From: JABDGC01 sp964466595
GTDB lineage: Bacteria > Pseudomonadota > Gammaproteobacteria > DSM-16500
NCBI GenBank assembly: GCA_964466595.1
Contig: CAYXNR010000069.1
Location: forward strand, 1 to 8,463
Length of the DNA: 8,463 nt
Direction: 5' to 3'
Shown: positions 7,115 to 8,463 of the stretch, piece after piece
How the letters are laid out: every line of letters begins with the position of its first letter
Position numbering within the stretch: the first letter of the stretch is position 1
The notes under the pieces: generated by a model
The model's database searches: none
The model's input: the letters and a program-made list of their open reading frames with translations, nothing else
What the model was told of the DNA's origin: nothing
Made by a program: the position numbers and the translations under genes

Positions 7115-7143
7115 ATTATACTAAAATATTTAATATAAATAAA
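7115..7143 (-). promoter_or_regulatory. Candidate promoter of the ligase operon
   Basis: A perfect TATAAT on the minus strand (7115-7120) has a weak -35 TTTATT (7138-7143) at 17 bases. It implies a leader of about 55 bases before the TTG start. In DNA this AT-rich a TATAAT alone is weak evidence. Confidence 0.35.
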
Positions 7144-7162
7144 CTAATAATTTAACAAACTC

Positions 7163-7177
7163 TTAACATATTGTTAA
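7163..7177. repeat. Palindrome TTAACA-TAT-TGTTAA
   Basis: A perfect six-base inverted repeat around a three-base centre, in the middle of the divergent region. The size suits a dimeric regulator half-site pair, but the AT-rich background makes chance plausible. Confidence 0.3.
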
Positions 7178-7336
7178 TTAAGCTATTAGCTATTATTAAT
7201 AGAAAAATGGAGATTACTTGGAGTGGACTGTCGTACAATATTTCAATCAATTGATATTGTTATTCGTTGATAATAAGACACTTACAACAATTTGACCATT
7301 CAAAGTTTAATTACATAACACTCTTATTTTAAATAG

Positions 7337-7353
7337 GTTAAATCTTATTTAAC
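7337..7353. repeat. Palindrome GTTAAAT-CTT-ATTTAAC
   Basis: A perfect seven-base inverted repeat with a three-base centre. It overlaps the kinase-side CTTATTTAAC copy and lies 12 bases before the candidate -35 box, a position suited to an activator or repressor site. Confidence 0.4.
7344..7353 (+). repeat. CTTATTTAAC element, kinase-side copy
   Basis: Exact copy of the ligase-side element, ending 50 bases before the kinase start and 12 bases before the -35 box. A near copy, CTTATTTTAA, precedes it at 7323-7332. Confidence 0.4.
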
Positions 7354-7365
7354 AATCAAAACAAA

Positions 7366-7394
7366 TTGAATTGATATGCGCCTGTAAATATAAT
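7366..7394 (+). promoter_or_regulatory. Candidate sigma70-type promoter of the kinase gene
   Basis: TTGAAT (7366-7371) and a perfect TATAAT (7389-7394) are separated by exactly 17 bases. The start point would be near 7401, only a few bases before the ATG at 7404, giving an almost leaderless message. This fits the lack of any SD there. Confidence 0.5.
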
Positions 7395-7403
7395 TACTGA
7401 ATT

Positions 7404-8463
7404 ATGACAAGCTCAACATCTCCAATTCCAAAACCACAACAAACAACAATTAATCCAGATCTTTTGCTGAGTTACTCGCCAAAACGGGAACGATTGGGTA
7501 AAGGAAGCTTTGGAAACGTATTTCGAGCAAGGGATAGAGAAACTGACTCACCTGTAGCTATTAAGGTTCAAAGAAATACTCTGGAAGCAAGAGCCGAAGC
7601 TACTTTCCATCAGGCTCTCCACGTCTGTCACACTGTTAAATGCAGAAGATTCTTTGCGGACGTTGAAGAGGGAGAAACATCGAGAAGTTATATCGTCATG
7701 GATCTAATTAATGAAGCCGCTATTTCCACAGTCTTTTTTGAATCTAATAAACCTACTGTTCCTTTGGCTTTCGACGAAATCGTCACAATTACTAGGCAAA
7801 CGTTAGAAGTTTTAGAATGTTTAGCTGAACAAGACATTATTTATTTTGATCTAAAGCTTTCAAACCTGATTTATAAGCGCGCTTCAAGGAGTCTAACTGT
7901 TGTTGATTTCGGGGCGGCTAGAAAAATTAACGCACTTTATGGGTTACTAGCGACAACACCCAGTTACACAGCGCCTGAATTTGGCCTAGGTTCATCTTTA
8001 ACTCCTGCTTTTGATCTTTGGAGTCTAGGATGTGCAGTTTTTACCTTACTAACAGGTGATTCGTTTTTACGCGCACTGGAAATTCATGAAAAGATGGATG
8101 CTGTCAAATTGAATAATCTTGCCCTCCAATTGATTGCTAATCGGATTGGTAAGCCAACCCCTAAATACCTCACGGTTTGTAAGAGAGCAGGTCTTTTTTT
8201 TGATGAACAAATGGAATTTAAAAATAAGATCAATTTGCCAGAAGTTAAAAATTGGATCGAGACAATACGAGAGGCTGGTCAGCATAAAGGCTGGGCTCAA
8301 GAAGATATCGATGGGATCATTAGCATCCTTAGACGGATGCTCTGTTACGAGAATCGAGCAACAGCTACAGAGCTGTTAGAACATCCCATCTTTAAGAGGG
8401 AAATCGCGGTGTCTTTTACGCATGATCCGAATATCCACTGCAAAATGCTCATTTATCGAGAGT
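7404..8463 (+). CDS. Eukaryotic-like Ser/Thr protein kinase, N-terminal 353 residues (runs off the window)
   Basis: The reading frame is open from ATG 7404 to the edge; an in-frame TGA at 7398-7400 excludes an earlier start. After a Ser/Thr/Pro/Gln-rich N-terminus (1-22) comes a kinase domain: glycine loop GKGSFGNV (32-39), VAIK with Lys54, a probable helix-C Glu at 61 or 65, catalytic loop YFDLKLSN (147-154) with Asp149, Lys151 and Asn154, DFG (168-170), APE (190-192), FDLWSLGC (203-210) and Arg318 near the end of the lobe. Residues 245-330 (IGKPTPKYL, FFDEQMEFKN, RMLCYENRATATELLEHPIF) resemble the C-lobe of CMGC-type eukaryotic kinases more than bacterial PknB-type kinases. HRD is replaced by YFD, so it is a non-RD kinase whose activation may not need loop phosphorylation. 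All catalytic Lys/Asp residues remain, so activity is expected. No signal peptide or transmembrane segment appears in the visible part. It is divergent from the ligase operon. Host-directed action is inferred; the C-terminal domains lie outside the window. Confidence 0.9.
   Translation, partial: MTSSTSPIPKPQQTTINPDLLLSYSPKRERLGKGSFGNVFRARDRETDSPVAIKVQRNTLEARAEATFHQALHVCHTVKCRRFFADVEEGETSRSYIVMDLINEAAISTVFFESNKPTVPLAFDEIVTITRQTLEVLECLAEQDIIYFDLKLSNLIYKRASRSLTVVDFGAARKINALYGLLATTPSYTAPEFGLGSSLTPAFDLWSLGCAVFTLLTGDSFLRALEIHEKMDAVKLNNLALQLIANRIGKPTPKYLTVCKRAGLFFDEQMEFKNKINLPEVKNWIETIREAGQHKGWAQEDIDGIISILRRMLCYENRATATELLEHPIFKREIAVSFTHDPNIHCKMLIYRE

Larger units (their letters stand above)
7053..7403. 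other. Divergent AT-rich regulatory region
   Basis: About 350 bases without a gene between the leftward ligase operon and the rightward kinase gene. It is markedly more AT-rich than the genes around it, apart from a less AT-rich stretch at 7207-7235. It holds two candidate promoters, two inverted copies of CTTATTTAAC, two short palindromes and a tandem AGCTATT repeat (7181-7194). The pentamer TTAAC or its complement occurs seven times. No tRNA, no convincing small gene and no riboswitch-like fold was seen. Confidence 0.7.

Noticed and set aside
7207..7254. Short ORF of 15 codons in the divergent region
   Set aside because: No SD, no recognisable sequence, and too short to tell from chance. 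The local rise in GC is noted in the region entry.
8067..8300. Minus-strand ORF inside the kinase gene, and other overlapping ORFs at 568-917, 1516-1741, 2097-2366, 3822-4058, 6007-6360 and 8134-8379
   Set aside because: Each lies opposite to or out of frame within a well-supported gene or a hairpin-bearing gap, with no domain pattern of its own.

Overview
The window probably comes from an amoeba- or animal-associated, chlamydia-like bacterium (Parachlamydiales type). This is inferred from gene content and not shown by any marker gene. Eukaryote-like modules are packed together: leucine-rich repeats, a NEL-type ubiquitin ligase domain, a U-box-like tail, Sel1 repeats and a Ser/Thr kinase. The DNA is moderately AT-rich, and the tRNA at the left edge does not encode its 3' CCA, which argues against Legionella/Coxiella-type gammaproteobacteria.

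Layout. 1-53: 3' part of a CAU-anticodon tRNA. 133-819 (+): exported GNAT-like protein. 825-1598 (-): classical short-chain dehydrogenase/reductase, convergent with the previous gene (5 bp apart). 1734-1785: tandem hairpins with a T tract on the minus strand, which end the operon to their right. 1832-7052 (-): three genes in one apparent operon, in transcription order an LRR-NEL ligase with a U-box-like C-terminus (TTG start at 7052), a Sel1-repeat protein, and a second LRR protein that lacks NEL but carries two LRR modules. Gaps are 14 and 32 bp. 7053-7403: AT-rich divergent regulatory region with a 10-bp element repeated in inverted orientation near each gene. 7404 to the right edge (+): N-terminal 353 residues of a eukaryotic-like protein kinase.

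How the genes may work together. The four proteins around the divergent region all begin with a short Ser/Thr-rich stretch (MSSPT, MSTTT, MSSST, MTSST), have no signal peptide and carry host-type domains. The simplest reading is an effector locus, probably type III secreted: a ubiquitin ligase, an LRR paralogue that could compete for or extend its substrate choice, a Sel1 scaffold and a kinase. The NEL call rests on a CxD catalytic motif (C435/D437) and several conserved helices downstream. The U-box-like tail directly after NEL is the most unusual feature, because it would put a thioester-type and a scaffold-type E3 module in one polypeptide. Secretion, ligase activity and joint function are inferences.
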